A DNA stretch of 64,000 nt from a bacterium (GTDB lineage: Bacteria > Myxococcota_A > Bradymonadia > UBA7976 > UBA1532), in assembly GCA_030427205.1 (NCBI GenBank), contig JAUHXC010000014.1, positions 1-64,000 on the forward strand, in the 5' to 3' direction. The position numbers were made by a program, and so were the translations under genes. This document shows positions 1 to 8,364 of the stretch, one piece after another. The notes beneath the pieces are model-generated. The model had not been told where the DNA came from. It saw nothing but the letters and a program-made list of their open reading frames with translations, and did not search any database. Within the stretch, counting starts at the first letter, position 1. Each line of letters starts with the position of its first letter.

Positions 1-43
1 TGCGCAGGTCGTCGAGTAGCTGGTCGTCGGTCTTGGCGGTCAC
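1..43 (-). CDS. start of a leftward late gene (partial)
   Basis: A GTG start at 43 on the minus strand follows a strong ribosome binding site (AGGAGG, six bases before the start). Fourteen codons are visible, beginning MTAKTDDQLLDDLR, before the window edge. It lies 134 bp downstream of the preceding gene in the element A late operon, so it is probably another tail or lysis gene. Too little is present for a functional call. Confidence 0.6.
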   Translation of the reverse strand, partial: MTAKTDDQLLDDLR

Positions 44-177
44 CGGAATCCTCCTCGTCGGGGTGTACGAGATTGATCGCGGATCAGGCCGATGGCTGCC
101 CAGACAGGTCACGGCGAGTGGGTACGGTTGATGGCCGCTTGATGGCTCAGACCGCGCGGTTGTGCGGTTTGCCGCTC

Positions 178-1215
178 TCAGGGCCCCCAGACCGAGAAGC
201 CACGGACCCAGGTCGGCCCCTCGAGCAGATCGGGGTCCCAGAGGACGGTGCGCTCGAGGATCGGGCCGCGGGCCCGCAGCTCGACCTCGGGGCGGGGGTC
301 CTCGAGGCGCTCGGCGTCGACGTCGAAGCCGACCCAGCTGTCGGCGTCGGCGGCGTCGACCTCGAGCGCGTGGCCCGGGCGCCAGGTCTTCTTGCGGATC
401 TGCGGGGCCTGGTCGGCGAGGATGCCGCCGGCGCGCAGCTCGACGCGGAACGGCCGGCCCGGGCCATGGGGCGCGACGGTGATCACGCCGTGGGCGGGCA
501 TGCCCTCCTGGCTGGCGTGCACGCCGCTGTAGGCGCTGTCGAGGTCGGACCACGCCTGCACCACTCGAGGGCGGGCGTAGAGCGCGGCCAGGGTGTCCCG
601 CAGCTGATGGCCCCGTACGGCCGGCAGGGGCCGGTCTACGGCCACAGCGCCGCCGATGCCCAGGGGGACAGCCTCGGAGACGTCTACGGCCGCCAGCGGG
701 CCGCTGAGGGGCTCGTAGAGGGCGATCACCTGGGCCACCGTGGCGGTCGTGGCCACGTCGTCGGTGCGCAGGTACATCCGCAGCTCTTCCCAGGGCTCGT
801 CGACGTCGACGTCCAGATCGATGAGGCCGACGACGGTCCAGTCGTCGATCGCCGCGGTGTCGAGCACCGCCTCGAGGGCGTCGGCAGCGTGCTCGGTCTC
901 GAAGCGGATCGTGGCGTCGTCCAGCCCGTTGTCGGCCTCGGCGCGCACGATGATGCGGATCGCGGTGTGCCGATCGCTGGGCACCGGGACCCGCCATTGC
1001 GCCAACGGGACGGGGTCGCCGTCGACGGGCGTGGCGCCGGCGTGGCTGCAGACGCCATCGAAGGTCTGCTGCACCGCGTGCCCGGCGTGCAGCTCGGCGG
1101 TGGCGACGTTGAGGCACTCGTGCAGGTAGCGGAACTGGGCGGCGCGGATCGGCAGCCCCGGCAGCGCGGTGAGCGGGTCGGGCAGGATCAGCGAGGCGGG
1201 CAGGGCGTTGGCCAT
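178..1215 (-). CDS. putative distal tail protein
   Basis: A 345-aa protein beginning MANALPASLILPDP. The ATG at 1215 overlaps the stop of the preceding gene by one base (TGATG), which decides the start against a longer open frame. No family is recognised from motifs. It is acidic, soluble and beta-rich in appearance (VGLIDLDVDVDEPWEE). Being the second gene after the tape measure in a siphovirus-type order, it is probably a distal tail or baseplate-hub component. That role rests on position only. Confidence 0.6.
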   Translation of the reverse strand: MANALPASLILPDPLTALPGLPIRAAQFRYLHECLNVATAELHAGHAVQQTFDGVCSHAGATPVDGDPVPLAQWRVPVPSDRHTAIRIIVRAEADNGLDDATIRFETEHAADALEAVLDTAAIDDWTVVGLIDLDVDVDEPWEELRMYLRTDDVATTATVAQVIALYEPLSGPLAAVDVSEAVPLGIGGAVAVDRPLPAVRGHQLRDTLAALYARPRVVQAWSDLDSAYSGVHASQEGMPAHGVITVAPHGPGRPFRVELRAGGILADQAPQIRKKTWRPGHALEVDAADADSWVGFDVDAERLEDPRPEVELRARGPILERTVLWDPDLLEGPTWVRGFSVWGP

Positions 1216-2465
1216 CAGACGCCGTCCTCCCGCAGCTCGAGGCGGTGGCTCATCCGGGCCCGCAGCCGCAAGGCGCCCTCCCACTCGACCTGCTCCTCGT
1301 CGGCGGTGTCGGGCGAGAGGCGGCAGAGGACGCGGCCGCGGTAGCCGGCGCGCTCGCTGGTGGTGATGAGGTCGTAGGCGACCTGGTCGACGGTGACCCG
1401 CAGCGGGTCGAGCGCGCGTCGGCTGTCGCCCCAGTTCTGGTAGAGGGTCACCGGCTCGCCGGCGTGCAGGTGGTGCCGGCGCAGGTCGAGCCAGTGGCGG
1501 TGCAGGTCGACGGCGCCGTCGGGGCCGTCGAGCACCCACTCGATGGCGTAGGCGAGGTAGCTGCCGATGTGGGTGCTCGAGTAGCGGCCGTCGATCAGGC
1601 CGACGGTATGGCTGACCTCGCGCTGCAGCGCGTCCTGGGTCATCAGCGGGCGGCGGGGCACGATGAGCCCGGGGAAGGGCCGGGCGGCGCGCTGGTAGTA
1701 GGTGTAGCCCGCCTCGTAGGCGCCGGCGCCGCCGGGGCGGTCGGTGGTGACGGGCTCGTCGCCAGTGAAGCCGAGGCGGTCGCGGAAGGTCGTCGACAGC
1801 CAGGTGATGCCGGCCTGGGCGCCGGCGACGTCGCCGGCGACGACCACGTGGCCCTCGTCGTCGACCGCCCAGCGGATGCCCGCCTCGCCGAGCGCGTTGT
1901 TCTCCTGCCCCTCGAGGGTGTCGGCGCTGGTGTCGTCGAGGTCGCCGAGGGCGCCGCGGTGGCGCAGGATGACTCGGATGTCCTGGGCCGGGCCGGGCTG
2001 GCTCGGGACGGTGACCAGGCCGGTGCCCGGGATGTCGAAGGTGAGCCGCGGCGGGGCGCTGGTCAGGCCGTTGGAGACCAGGCCGCGGCGCCAGTCGATC
2101 GACGCGGTGAGCGATCCGCCGGCGGGGATGACGGTCAGCGCCGTGGGCAGGCCGAATACGGCGTTGTCGGCGCTGGCCTCGAGCTCGACGTCGGCGCCGC
2201 CGGTGTTGTCGACGACGAGCACGTCGGCGGCGGGGTCGATGGTGATGGCGAGGTCTTCGCCGGCGAGGTCGGCGTTGACGCCCTGGCTGCTGGCGAAGCC
2301 GTGCAGGAAGTGCAGGCCGTCGAGGTAGATGCCCTCGCCCGTACCGAAGGTGGGCAGGCCGATCGGATCGGCGGCGCCGCGCTGCAGGACGTCGAGGCCC
2401 GACCAGGGGCGGGCGTCGAAAGCGGCGGCGAGGGCGAAGCGCGGGGTGCGGCGGCGATCGGGCAT
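1215..2465 (-). CDS. putative tail protein immediately after the tape measure
   Basis: A 416-aa protein starting MPDRRRTPRFALAAAFDARP, separated from the tape measure gene by one base. The N-terminal half looks like beta-sandwich repeats (ITIDPAADVLVVDNTGGADV), and the C-terminal half is a mixed Tyr/Trp-rich domain (EAGYTYYQRAARPFPG). In siphovirus late operons this slot usually holds a distal tail (Dit-like) or tail-tip protein, and that is the likely role here. No catalytic motif is seen. The identification is positional. Confidence 0.6.
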   Translation of the reverse strand: MPDRRRTPRFALAAAFDARPWSGLDVLQRGAADPIGLPTFGTGEGIYLDGLHFLHGFASSQGVNADLAGEDLAITIDPAADVLVVDNTGGADVELEASADNAVFGLPTALTVIPAGGSLTASIDWRRGLVSNGLTSAPPRLTFDIPGTGLVTVPSQPGPAQDIRVILRHRGALGDLDDTSADTLEGQENNALGEAGIRWAVDDEGHVVVAGDVAGAQAGITWLSTTFRDRLGFTGDEPVTTDRPGGAGAYEAGYTYYQRAARPFPGLIVPRRPLMTQDALQREVSHTVGLIDGRYSSTHIGSYLAYAIEWVLDGPDGAVDLHRHWLDLRRHHLHAGEPVTLYQNWGDSRRALDPLRVTVDQVAYDLITTSERAGYRGRVLCRLSPDTADEEQVEWEGALRLRARMSHRLELREDGV

Positions 2466-2466
2466 C

Positions 2467-4428
2467 TCAGGTTCTCCCTCGGCCCCGGCGCTGCAGCGCG
2501 GCGAAGTTGGCCCGGTTGCGGCCGCGTCGGCGCGAGGCGACGTCGAAGCCCTCGATCATCGCGTCGTGCAGATCGTGGCGGGTCTCGAAGGGTTGGCCGG
2601 CGAAGTTGAGGTTGATCACGTCACCGCCGCCGCGGCCGTCCCGGTCGCCGGCGCCGATCGTCCGGTCGGCCAGGCCGTCGTCGGGTCCGGCCGGCGGGGT
2701 GCCCTGAGCGGTCGGGGTGGCGGCGGTGACGCCGGCGGCGACACCGAAGGCCGCGGCGGCCGTCCCGTAGGTGACGCTGGCCGCTACGGCGGCGGGCACG
2801 AACGGGGCGCCGACGCCGAAGGGCAGCGCGGCGAGCATCTGGGCCAGGGCGGCGGCCTCGATGCTCTTGGCGGCCATCTTGGCGCCCTCGAGGGCGAACT
2901 CGAGCACCTTGAAGCGGCGGCGGGCCTCGGCGGCCTCCTGCTCGGCCTTCTGCAGCTGGACCTGGGCCTTGTAGACCTTCTCTTCGGCGGCGGCCCGCTC
3001 CTCGGCGGTCTCGGCGCCCTGCAGCTGGGCCTGGGCCGAGGCGACCGCGTTGCGGCGGATGGTGAGCTCACGATCGACGATCGCGTCCATCGCCATGCGC
3101 ACCGACCCGAGGACGGACGAGACGGCGCCCAGCGCGCCGAGGGCGTAGTCCTGCCAGCTCTCCCAGGCGTCGGCGCCGGACCGGATCGCGGCGTTGGTGC
3201 CGAGGATCGTCTCGAGCGCCTGGTCGGCGGCCGCCTGCTCGCGCGCGATGCCCTCGTAGTAGGCGGCGGCGTGGTCGGCGCCGACCTCTTCCATCGAGCG
3301 GGCGGTCACCTCGAGGGGCGTGGGGTGCTCTCTCGCAGCCCGTTCGAGGCCGGCGTAGTAGGCCTCGGCGTGGGCGGCGCCGACCTCCTCCCAGCTCATG
3401 GAAACGAAGCGATCTTCGGTGGGCTTGGGCGGCTTGACGGGCTTCGCGGCCTTCTCCCGGGCCTTGCCGATCGCCTCGGCGATACCCTTGTAGGCCTCGA
3501 CGCCCGCGGCGCCGAGCCGGGCGAAGATGTCGAGCTGGCCGTTGAGCGCACCATTGGCGGCCTGCAGCTCGGCGCGGTAGTCGAAGACGCCCGCAGCAGA
3601 CTCGGCCCAGGCCAGGGCCTCGCGGCCCATCTGGCCCAGCAGGCGCTCGCGCGCGGCCTGTTCGTTCTCGATGTCGGCCTGGACCTCGATCATCTTCGCC
3701 CGCTGCTTCTCGGCCGCGGCGAACGCGTTCTGGGCGGTCTGGTCGAGCTGCTCGAGCTGGGCCTCGGCGATGTCGAGGTTCCGTTTGGCCTGGCGGTAGG
3801 CGTAGGTGTCGCCGACCGCGGCCAGGCCGGTCTTGGTCAGGTCGACATCGCCGAGCTTCTCGAGCTGCTCGCGCAACTCGTCGACCCTGAGGGCCTGCTT
3901 CGTGGCGGCCTGCAGGTGCCGCTCGTACTCGGAGGTCGCCGCGCCGGCCTTGGTCATGGCCTTCGCCAGCTCGCTGGCCTTCTTGGGGTCGAGGCCTGCG
4001 AACTCGGAGGCGACCGAGCTGACCGACTCGGCGAGGGCTTCGGTGACCTGCTGCGCCTGCCGGCCGGCGTCGGTGTAGCGGTAGAGCGTCTGCACCGTCT
4101 CGACGAGGGTCTGGCCGAACTCGATGAAGGCGACGCCGCTGAGGAGCATCACGGCGTCCTCGAGGTCGCCGAGGCGGCTGCGCACGTCGCCGAAGCGACC
4201 GCCGGCCTCGCCGGCGCGCTGGTTCACGTCGTCGAAGGCGTCGCCCAGGCTGCGGGCCTCGGCCTCGGCGCGGGCGTAGTCGCGGGCGGCGGCCGCCGCG
4301 GCGTCGCCCGATCCGCCCAGCGCCGACCGCGCGCCATCCGCGGCGTCGTCGAGTTCGCCGATCTCCTGGGCGGCGCGGACGGCGCCGGTGACCTCGACGT
4401 CGTATTGAACGCGGCGCTTGATGGCCAT
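2467..4428 (-). CDS. phage tail tape measure protein
   Basis: A 653-aa protein, almost entirely helical and Ala/Glu/Gln-rich, with long coiled-coil stretches (about residues 30-300 and 440-520). A hydrophobic, Ala/Gly/Val-rich segment lies near 530-570 (AAKSIEAAALAQMLAALPFG), and a Gly/Arg-rich tail follows. This layout is typical of tape measure proteins, which set siphovirus tail length and are ejected during DNA entry. The ATG at 4428 overlaps the stop of the chaperone frame by one base. It directly follows the chaperone pair, the expected order. Confidence 0.85.
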   Translation of the reverse strand: MAIKRRVQYDVEVTGAVRAAQEIGELDDAADGARSALGGSGDAAAAAARDYARAEAEARSLGDAFDDVNQRAGEAGGRFGDVRSRLGDLEDAVMLLSGVAFIEFGQTLVETVQTLYRYTDAGRQAQQVTEALAESVSSVASEFAGLDPKKASELAKAMTKAGAATSEYERHLQAATKQALRVDELREQLEKLGDVDLTKTGLAAVGDTYAYRQAKRNLDIAEAQLEQLDQTAQNAFAAAEKQRAKMIEVQADIENEQAARERLLGQMGREALAWAESAAGVFDYRAELQAANGALNGQLDIFARLGAAGVEAYKGIAEAIGKAREKAAKPVKPPKPTEDRFVSMSWEEVGAAHAEAYYAGLERAAREHPTPLEVTARSMEEVGADHAAAYYEGIAREQAAADQALETILGTNAAIRSGADAWESWQDYALGALGAVSSVLGSVRMAMDAIVDRELTIRRNAVASAQAQLQGAETAEERAAAEEKVYKAQVQLQKAEQEAAEARRRFKVLEFALEGAKMAAKSIEAAALAQMLAALPFGVGAPFVPAAVAASVTYGTAAAAFGVAAGVTAATPTAQGTPPAGPDDGLADRTIGAGDRDGRGGGDVINLNFAGQPFETRHDLHDAMIEGFDVASRRRGRNRANFAALQRRGRGRT

Positions 4429-4823
4429 CAGCTGCTCCCGTGGCGCTTGTCGAGCGCGCGTCGCAGGGCCTGCATCTCGGCGGCGAGCAGGTCCCAGGCG
4501 TCGAAGAGGGCCGCCGACGGGGCGCTGCCGAAGAGGGCCGCCACCCGGGTCAGCTCGCCATCACCGAGACGCCAGAGCTGCAGCAGCTCGGCGCACCAGG
4601 TGCGCAGCGCGTGCTCGGGGCACTGGCGGAACCGGACCTCCTCGAGCTCACCGAGGCAGGTCGGCGCGAGCCGGTAGCCGGGGATGTAGGCGCCCTGGTC
4701 GTCGACCTCGGCGTCGGGATCGGCCTCGTCGATGGGGTGCGGGTGGGCGCCGTGGCTGCACCGCTCGCACTCCCAGGGGTTCGCCGCCTGGCGGTCGAGG
4801 CGCCACACCGCCAGGCGAATCAG
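4428..4823 (-). CDS. tail assembly chaperone, downstream frame (GT-type extension made by -1 frameshift)
   Basis: This frame is open upstream well into the 3' end of the 186-aa gene and has no good start with a ribosome binding site of its own (a GTG at 4808 is the only candidate). A slip at the heptamer 4829-4823 would join it to the upstream gene, giving a 317-aa fusion with 131 extra residues beginning LIRLAVWRLDRQ. It contains a CxxC-like pair (ECERCSHG) and ends one base inside the tape measure start. Lambda gpG/gpGT and many siphoviruses use this arrangement to make two chaperones that coat the tape measure before tail assembly. Confidence 0.7.
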   Translation of the reverse strand: MIRLAVWRLDRQAANPWECERCSHGAHPHPIDEADPDAEVDDQGAYIPGYRLAPTCLGELEEVRFRQCPEHALRTWCAELLQLWRLGDGELTRVAALFGSAPSAALFDAWDLLAAEMQALRRALDKRHGSS

Positions 4824-4829
4824 AAACCC
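4785..4829 (-). promoter_or_regulatory. programmed -1 ribosomal frameshift signal
   Basis: On the minus strand the last sense codons of the 186-aa gene form the slippery heptamer G GGT TTC (4829-4823), directly before its TGA stop. After a 5-nt spacer, a 10-bp perfect stem follows: CGCCTGGCGG (4817-4808) pairs with CCGCCAGGCG (4794-4785) across a 13-nt loop. Heptamer, spacer and stem all fit the X XXY YYZ rule for -1 frameshifting, in the gene slot where tailed phages use it. Confidence 0.85.
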
Positions 4830-5380
4830 TGGCGCTCGCCCAGCCCGCTGATCCGGCGGATGTGGTGAGCCAGCTGATGGATGATCAGCGTCGGCTGGTC
4901 GATGACCTCGAGCACGTCGCGCCACTCTTCGAGGCGGGCGGCGCAGCCCTCGTAGACGCCGACGACGCACCGGGCGCAGAGGTCCTCTTCGGCGTGCATC
5001 GAGGCGATCGACGCCTGGTCGAGCGCCTTGCGATCGGCATCGTCGAGCTCGGCGCGAAATGCGCGCCCCGCGGCGGCGGCGTCCCGCTGCTCGCGGTGAG
5101 CGTCCCGCATGGCCTGGATGTACTGCTGCAGCAGATCGGCGCCCTTGGGGTGGAAGCGCTGGGGCGTGGCGTCCCGCTCGGCGCGTCGCTCGATGTAGTC
5201 CATCGGGCGGATGCGGAAGCGGGTGGCGTCGGCGGGGATGCCTTTGTCGGCCGGGACATCGCCGAGCAGCTGGTAGCGGGCCTGCTCTTCGGCCGTCCAG
5301 GCCTCGACGATCGACGAGTCGACGGTGACGACCACGTCGATGTGGTCCCGGACGGTGAGTTCGACGCGAGCGACGGGCAT
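4820..5380 (-). CDS. tail assembly chaperone (gpG-like)
   Basis: A 186-aa soluble, helical protein starting MPVARVELTVRDHIDVVVTV. It lies between the tail tube and tape measure genes, the conserved place of tail assembly chaperones. It contains CARCVVGVYEGC, a possible metal-binding cluster. Its 3' end carries the frameshift signal, which strengthens the assignment more than its sequence does. The start at 5380 lies one base beyond the tail tube stop. No family could be confirmed by eye. Confidence 0.7.
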   Translation of the reverse strand: MPVARVELTVRDHIDVVVTVDSSIVEAWTAEEQARYQLLGDVPADKGIPADATRFRIRPMDYIERRAERDATPQRFHPKGADLLQQYIQAMRDAHREQRDAAAAGRAFRAELDDADRKALDQASIASMHAEEDLCARCVVGVYEGCAARLEEWRDVLEVIDQPTLIIHQLAHHIRRISGLGERQGF

Positions 5381-5381
5381 A

Positions 5382-6716
5382 TCAGGCCTCCGGGGTCAGG
5401 CCGAACCCGAGCAGGATCGGCGAGTTGGCGAGGTGGTCGTCGTTCTCGGCGGGCAGCGCGGTGACCTCGAGGGGCAAGCCCTCGCGGAAGGTCACGACCT
5501 GGCGCACGCGGTCGCCGCCGAGCTCGCGGCCCGAGGGGTCGGCAGTGAGGTAGGCGGCGGGCAGGATGAGCCCGAGGCCGGGAGCGGGGCCCCAGGCCAT
5601 CGCCAGCGTCCGGTGCTGGCGCTTGAGGTAGTCGTCGGCGAGGGCCGGCAGCGGGGTGGCGAGGGTCAGCGAGACCTCGCACATGCGATCCGTGACCTCC
5701 ATCTCGGACATGCCCAGGATCGAGCCCCAGCAGGTGACCGGGGTGAGCGTGTTGGTGATGGTGACCGACCACTCGTCGGGGCAGATGACCGTCCGGCCGC
5801 CGACCCGCGGGGCGTCGCCGGCGCCCTCGGTGATGTCGGACAACGTGACGTCGGCGCCGAGGGTGTGCAGCACCTGACTGGCGGCGGGCCGGGTGGGAGC
5901 GCGGGCGATGTTCGACCCGGTGCTGTCGACCTCGTCGTGCCCCGACTGGATGATGGTGGCGTCGAAGGTCAGCGTGGCGCGCAGCCGTCGCCCCTCGGAC
6001 TTGAGCGCGAGGCTGCGCAGCCGGCAGCCGTGGGCGTACTGCCGGAAGCCGTGACCGTCGCCGCGGAAGGCGACCGACTTGCCGAGGGTCCGCCCAGGCA
6101 AGCTGCCCCAGGTCGCGCACTGGCGGATGACGTCGTCGACCTCGAGGGTGGCCTTGGGCAGCACCGGCGAGACGCTGACGGTGGTGGTGCCGGCGTCGCT
6201 ATCCTTCTTGACCACGGCTCCGAAGGCGGCCGGGCCGGCGGCGCCGGGCAGATAGGCCAGCATCGTGCCGGTGGGGATGTCGGCGGCGGTGGCGTCGGGC
6301 ACGCCGAACTGGGCGCTGCCGACCTCGGTGCCGACGGTGACCGAGCGGTTGGTGGGGTAGGCCAGCGGGGTGAGGCCCGCGGCGAGGGCCCAGGCCCAGG
6401 CCAGAGTGCTCGGATCGGCGGTGCCGAAGGTGCGCACTGTGGCCTCGACCTGCACCTCGCCGGTGCGGCGCTGGATGGGGTCGCCGTTGCCATCGACGAT
6501 GGTCTCGGGGTCGGCCGGGACCCCGTGGAAGCCGGCGCGGATGTCGTCGCGGTCGTTCTGCGGGTGCTCGCCCCAGGTGGTGATCGAGGCGCGGTCGATG
6601 TCCCAGACCACCCCGTCGCCGAAGATCGTGCGGTCGGGCAGGCCTGTCGCGGCGTCCAGGCTGCCGAAGATGTCCTCTTCGACGATGATCAGCGAGCGCA
6701 GGTGAGTGGTGCTCAT
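5382..6716 (-). CDS. putative tail tube protein
   Basis: A 444-aa, beta-rich protein starting MSTTHLRSLIIVEEDIFGSL. It is longer than most siphovirus tube proteins (150-350 aa), so it may carry an added surface domain. Location supports a tube role: it follows the gp10-like and tail-completion genes and precedes the chaperones and tape measure. Features include repeated beta-strand patterns (ATLTFDATIIQSGHDEVDS; WSVTITNTLTPVTCWGSI). Its start overlaps the stop of the preceding gene by one base. Confidence 0.65.
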   Translation of the reverse strand: MSTTHLRSLIIVEEDIFGSLDAATGLPDRTIFGDGVVWDIDRASITTWGEHPQNDRDDIRAGFHGVPADPETIVDGNGDPIQRRTGEVQVEATVRTFGTADPSTLAWAWALAAGLTPLAYPTNRSVTVGTEVGSAQFGVPDATAADIPTGTMLAYLPGAAGPAAFGAVVKKDSDAGTTTVSVSPVLPKATLEVDDVIRQCATWGSLPGRTLGKSVAFRGDGHGFRQYAHGCRLRSLALKSEGRRLRATLTFDATIIQSGHDEVDSTGSNIARAPTRPAASQVLHTLGADVTLSDITEGAGDAPRVGGRTVICPDEWSVTITNTLTPVTCWGSILGMSEMEVTDRMCEVSLTLATPLPALADDYLKRQHRTLAMAWGPAPGLGLILPAAYLTADPSGRELGGDRVRQVVTFREGLPLEVTALPAENDDHLANSPILLGFGLTPEA

Positions 6717-7066
6717 CAGAGGCTCCGTTCCCGGCGCTCGAGCAGCTGCTCGACGACCTGGTCGAGCTGCTCGAGCTGTTGGTTGGTGAGGCCCATGAAG
6801 GGCCGCCTGGCGTCGACGTAGCGGGCGTAGTCGACCGTCGCCCGGACGGCGGCGCCGCGGCGTGTGCGGACCACCTCGAGGGTCCCGAGCATGCGACCGC
6901 TGCGCTCGAGGTCGGTCGGTGAGCCGTCGTCGAGCGGTTCGAAGGCCTGGCCGTCAGCGCCGATGCCTCGACGGGTACGCTCGACGATCAGCTCGCGCGC
7001 CGCCTGGGCCGCCTCGACGCTGTCCTCGGGCTCCCAGAGCACCGGCTGCCTGCGACCGACCGCCAT
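6716..7066 (-). CDS. head-tail joining / virion morphogenesis protein (HK97 gp10- or Mu gpG-like)
   Basis: A 116-aa protein with the compact layout of this family: an N-terminal helix (EAAQAARELIVERTRRGIGA), a central LERSGRMLGTLEVVRTRRGA strand region, then VDYARYVDARRPFMGLTNQQ. The late pattern in which the protein is asked for bulk DR/RPFMGL before a C-terminal helix matches phage virion morphogenesis proteins. The family works at the head-tail interface or in tail tube completion. It is followed by the tube gene and preceded by a tail-completion gene, the usual order. Confidence 0.7.
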   Translation of the reverse strand: MAVGRRQPVLWEPEDSVEAAQAARELIVERTRRGIGADGQAFEPLDDGSPTDLERSGRMLGTLEVVRTRRGAAVRATVDYARYVDARRPFMGLTNQQLEQLDQVVEQLLERRERSL

Positions 7067-7068
7067 CG

Positions 7069-7746
7069 TCAGCCGAGCTCGCCGGCGTCTCGGTAGATGA
7101 GGTCGAAGCGCAGGGCGAGGAGCACGCCGATCGGGCCGTCGTCGTTGCGCAGCTCGGTCACCACCGGGGCGCCCGGGGGCGTCACCGACTCGATCGACGG
7201 GTCCCAGGCTGCGGGCCAGCTCGGGTGGATGAGCGCGTGCGTGAGGCGGGGCACGTCGCTGGCGATCTGCAGGTTGGTCCGGGCGCGGTTGGCGGTCGAG
7301 TAGCGCACGAGGAGGGTCATCGAGGCCCGCCAGCGGTCGTAGGCCCAGCCCGCTGAGCCGTCATCGACCGGCGGGTTGCTGCGCAGTTCGAACCGCCGGG
7401 TGACCTGGTCGACGATCTGCTCGAGCGGCACGGTCGGCCCGCCGTCGACGTCGTCGGCGATGAAGCGGTGCTCCTGGTCCCAGTCGGGCTGGACGCGACG
7501 GATGCGCTCGACGAGCGAGCGGCGGGCGGCGGTGAACGACATGGGCAACTCCGCGGTGGCCGGGGTGGGCGTCCCGATGCGGTCCACCGGGACGGTCGAG
7601 TTGACGACCGGGCCGGTCGGCGTCCCGATGGCGTCCACCGGGACGGCGCGACCGACGTCGACGTCGAGCACATGGGTCGGCTCGGCGTGCGCGATGAGCG
7701 GGACCACGGCCAGCAACAGGCCGGCGATGAGGTGGCGGACGGGCAT
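7069..7746 (-). CDS. tail completion-like protein with an added signal peptide
   Basis: The frame encodes 225 aa. The ATG at 7746 has a strong site (AGGAGG) and begins a textbook signal peptide (MPVRHLIAGLLLAVVPLIAHA, cleavage after AHA). A short linker follows in which VPVDxIGTPT occurs twice, encoded by two palindromic repeats. A second start at 7542 (MSFTAARRSLVERIRRVQ) also has a ribosome binding site (GGAG) and begins a 157-aa protein resembling minor tail-completion proteins. Both products may be made. The cytoplasmic form is the likely virion protein. The exported form would be unusual. This is the first gene of the late operon; no head genes stand before it. Confidence 0.6.
   Translation of the reverse strand: MPVRHLIAGLLLAVVPLIAHAEPTHVLDVDVGRAVPVDAIGTPTGPVVNSTVPVDRIGTPTPATAELPMSFTAARRSLVERIRRVQPDWDQEHRFIADDVDGGPTVPLEQIVDQVTRRFELRSNPPVDDGSAGWAYDRWRASMTLLVRYSTANRARTNLQIASDVPRLTHALIHPSWPAAWDPSIESVTPPGAPVVTELRNDDGPIGVLLALRFDLIYRDAGELG
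7569..7646 (-). repeat. two A-type palindromic repeats in frame
   Basis: Two copies (7569-7595 and 7620-7646) of a palindrome with arms GTCCCG and CGGGAC around an 11-nt loop. They lie in frame in the linker of the signal-peptide-bearing tail gene and encode the repeated VPVDxIGTPT. Related palindromes occur elsewhere in element A (about 11038-11077, 15016-15041, 16154-16189, 16610-16646). Confidence 0.7.
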
Positions 7747-8082
7747 GGGCGATCCTCCTGGGTGGGCTCGTGAGCGAGCGATGCACCCTCGGGGGATGGT
7801 CGGGGGGCGGTGCCTTCCGGCGCTCGAGCTGCAGCCTGGCGGCGGATGCAGCGAGATACGGCGAGGCGGGGCGCGTCGAGAGCGAGGCGGGGCGCGGGGC
7901 TCAGGTCAGGATGCGGCAGATCGCGGCGATCTACGGCGGGCCAGTGCCCGAGCGGGCACACAGACCTTTACTCCGCCGGAGTGGGGCGCGGTGTTCAGAT
8001 TTTGCGGCGATGCTCGGAACCGTTGCAGCTCGCCGCGAACTGCAGCAATCGCGGCCTGCTACACGCTGCCGGACTGGCGTCC

Positions 8083-8106
8083 GCGCTTCTATATCCTCTA
8101 GTCTGC
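8083..8106 (-). promoter_or_regulatory. conserved late-control motif, candidate late promoter
   Basis: The minus strand reads CTAGAGGATATAGAAGCG. Element B has CTAGAAGATATAGAGGCG at 31652-31669, also between repressor and late genes and in the late-gene direction. TATAGA could serve as a -10 box; no good -35 is evident, so an activator-dependent late promoter is possible. It lies in the 7747-8363 gap, which holds no convincing gene. The only other conserved signal in that gap is at 8341. Confidence 0.45.
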
Positions 8107-8340
8107 CACGCTTGCGATCTCATCTGGTTTTATGCAACGGGCGCGCGCCTGAGGAAAACACCGAAATGACGGGCTGACGGGGATCTATATGAAATCAGGT
8201 CGTTTCTGGGTCAGACCTGTAAGGGGATGATGGGGTTTTGATCCCCGTAGCCCCGTCGTGGGAAGGAGAGAAAGGGGTATAGCTGGACCCGAGGGGGGGA
8301 AGGGTACATGGGTTGTCAATATGGAGGGTGCCGGATGCGC

Positions 8341-8364
8341 CTTTTTGTGACGCTTCCTGACAGC
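8341..8364 (-). promoter_or_regulatory. conserved site directly after the repressor gene
   Basis: The minus strand reads GCTGTCAGGAAGCGTCAC followed by five A, starting at the last base of the repressor stop. Element B has GCTGTCAGGGAGCGTCAC plus an A run at 31327, 30 bp after its second repressor. Conservation between otherwise diverged non-coding regions implies a function, such as operator, transcript end or processing site. No stable terminator stem is obvious. Confidence 0.45.

Noticed and set aside
2329..4677. Long rightward open frame opposite the tape measure gene
   Set aside because: Typical antisense open frame of high-GC DNA; Gly/Leu/Val-rich, no ribosome binding site, and it spans a well-supported opposite gene.
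7770..8177. Rightward open frames in the gap upstream of the element A late operon
   Set aside because: Composition is irregular, they lack ribosome binding sites and conflict with conserved control motifs on the other strand.
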